Positions 33,187 through 33,690 of a DNA stretch of 33,690 bases are shown here, piece by piece. The stretch comes from Xanthoparmelia taractica (taxonomy: Eukaryota; Ascomycota; Lecanoromycetes; Lecanorales; Parmeliaceae), in assembly GCA_033085395.1 (NCBI GenBank), contig JANQBS010000363.1:1-33690 (forward strand). Reading direction: 5' to 3'. A program made the translations under genes and the position numbers. A model generated the notes under the pieces. The model was not told the origin of the DNA, searched no databases, and worked only from the letters and a program-made list of their open reading frames with translations. How positions within the stretch are numbered: position 1 is the stretch's first letter; the number at the start of each line of letters is the position of its first letter.

Positions 33187-33690
33187 GATATTAAGACCAT
33201 ATTATTTGATTTTTATAGGATAATCTAAGAGACGTACTGGTATCATGAAATAGTCTAAGAAATTTCTAGTATATGTAGAGATATCTTATATTATATACAG
33301 AAATATAAGAAATATACTATATATAGAAGAAGTTACTCTATATAGAATTATACGAACGTATTCTAGCTATTATTCTAGCTATCACTTCACTTTATTATCG
33401 TTATTATTATCACTTCACTTCATTATCACGTTGTTAAGCTAAGCTCACTATCGTATTTAATATCGTGTTACGAAAGATCTTCGTAATTATCTAGAGCTTA
33501 ACGAGTTATTTCTATTATTATTAATATATTTAATTTATTTAATTATTAGAAGATTTATTAACACGCTAATTATAATAATAATCTATTATCTACTCTACGA
33601 TAGCAAATTTTCCTCTTCTCTCTTCGCATTATAAAAAGAATTTACGATTATTCTTTATAATTATATATTCTTAATTATTAAAGTTACACG

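Larger units (their letters stand above)
31651..33690. repeat. Terminal AT-rich, RIP-like block
   Basis: AT-rich throughout with stops in all frames. CA and TG are depleted in most of it. It contains the minisatellite and the palindrome listed separately. No element family could be recognised. Confidence 0.6.

Overview
This window is nuclear DNA from a filamentous ascomycete (Pezizomycotina). Short fungal introns of about 46-165 nt with GTANGT-type donors and CTRAY-type branch sites support this. So do recognisable orthologues of the White Collar-2 photoreceptor partner, RAD50, FRG1 and a Maf-type pyrophosphatase. Long blocks of extremely AT-rich DNA look like products of repeat-induced point mutation (RIP). 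The species cannot be named from sequence alone. The two-compartment layout is typical of fungi with AT isochores.

Layout: 1-14.78 kb is an AT isochore full of decayed retroelements. The clearest is a Ty3/Gypsy-type relic at about 5.7-13.0 kb, bracketed by 91-bp direct repeats. At 14.8-18.35 kb there is a small GC-normal island with two convergent genes: an acidic protein of unknown function (15135-16040, +) and a four-exon 2-oxoglutarate/Fe(II) oxygenase-like gene (16469-18032, -). The island is flanked by an inverted repeat pair. Its left arm is heavily mutated at its outer part, while its right arm is nearly intact. At 18.8-21.7 kb is a second AT block holding a compact LTR element with a 5-bp target duplication (19650-21500). 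A 267-bp TIR element (21703-21969) with TA flanks follows, just upstream of the FRG1 gene.

From 22.1 to 31.4 kb is the conserved housekeeping segment: FRG1 (+), wc-2 (-), rad50 (+) and a Maf/ASMTL-like pyrophosphatase (-). wc-2 and rad50 diverge from a shared region of about 450 bp. FRG1/wc-2 and rad50/maf are convergent pairs. From about 31.65 kb to the end the sequence is again an AT isochore, with a roughly 30-bp minisatellite and a 22-bp perfect palindrome.

No operon-like or clearly new multi-gene system is visible. The most unusual structure is the inverted-repeat-flanked two-gene island, where the boundary of RIP damage falls inside one repeat arm. Exon structures were worked out by hand from splice signals, reading phase and family motifs, so they are models rather than proven transcripts.
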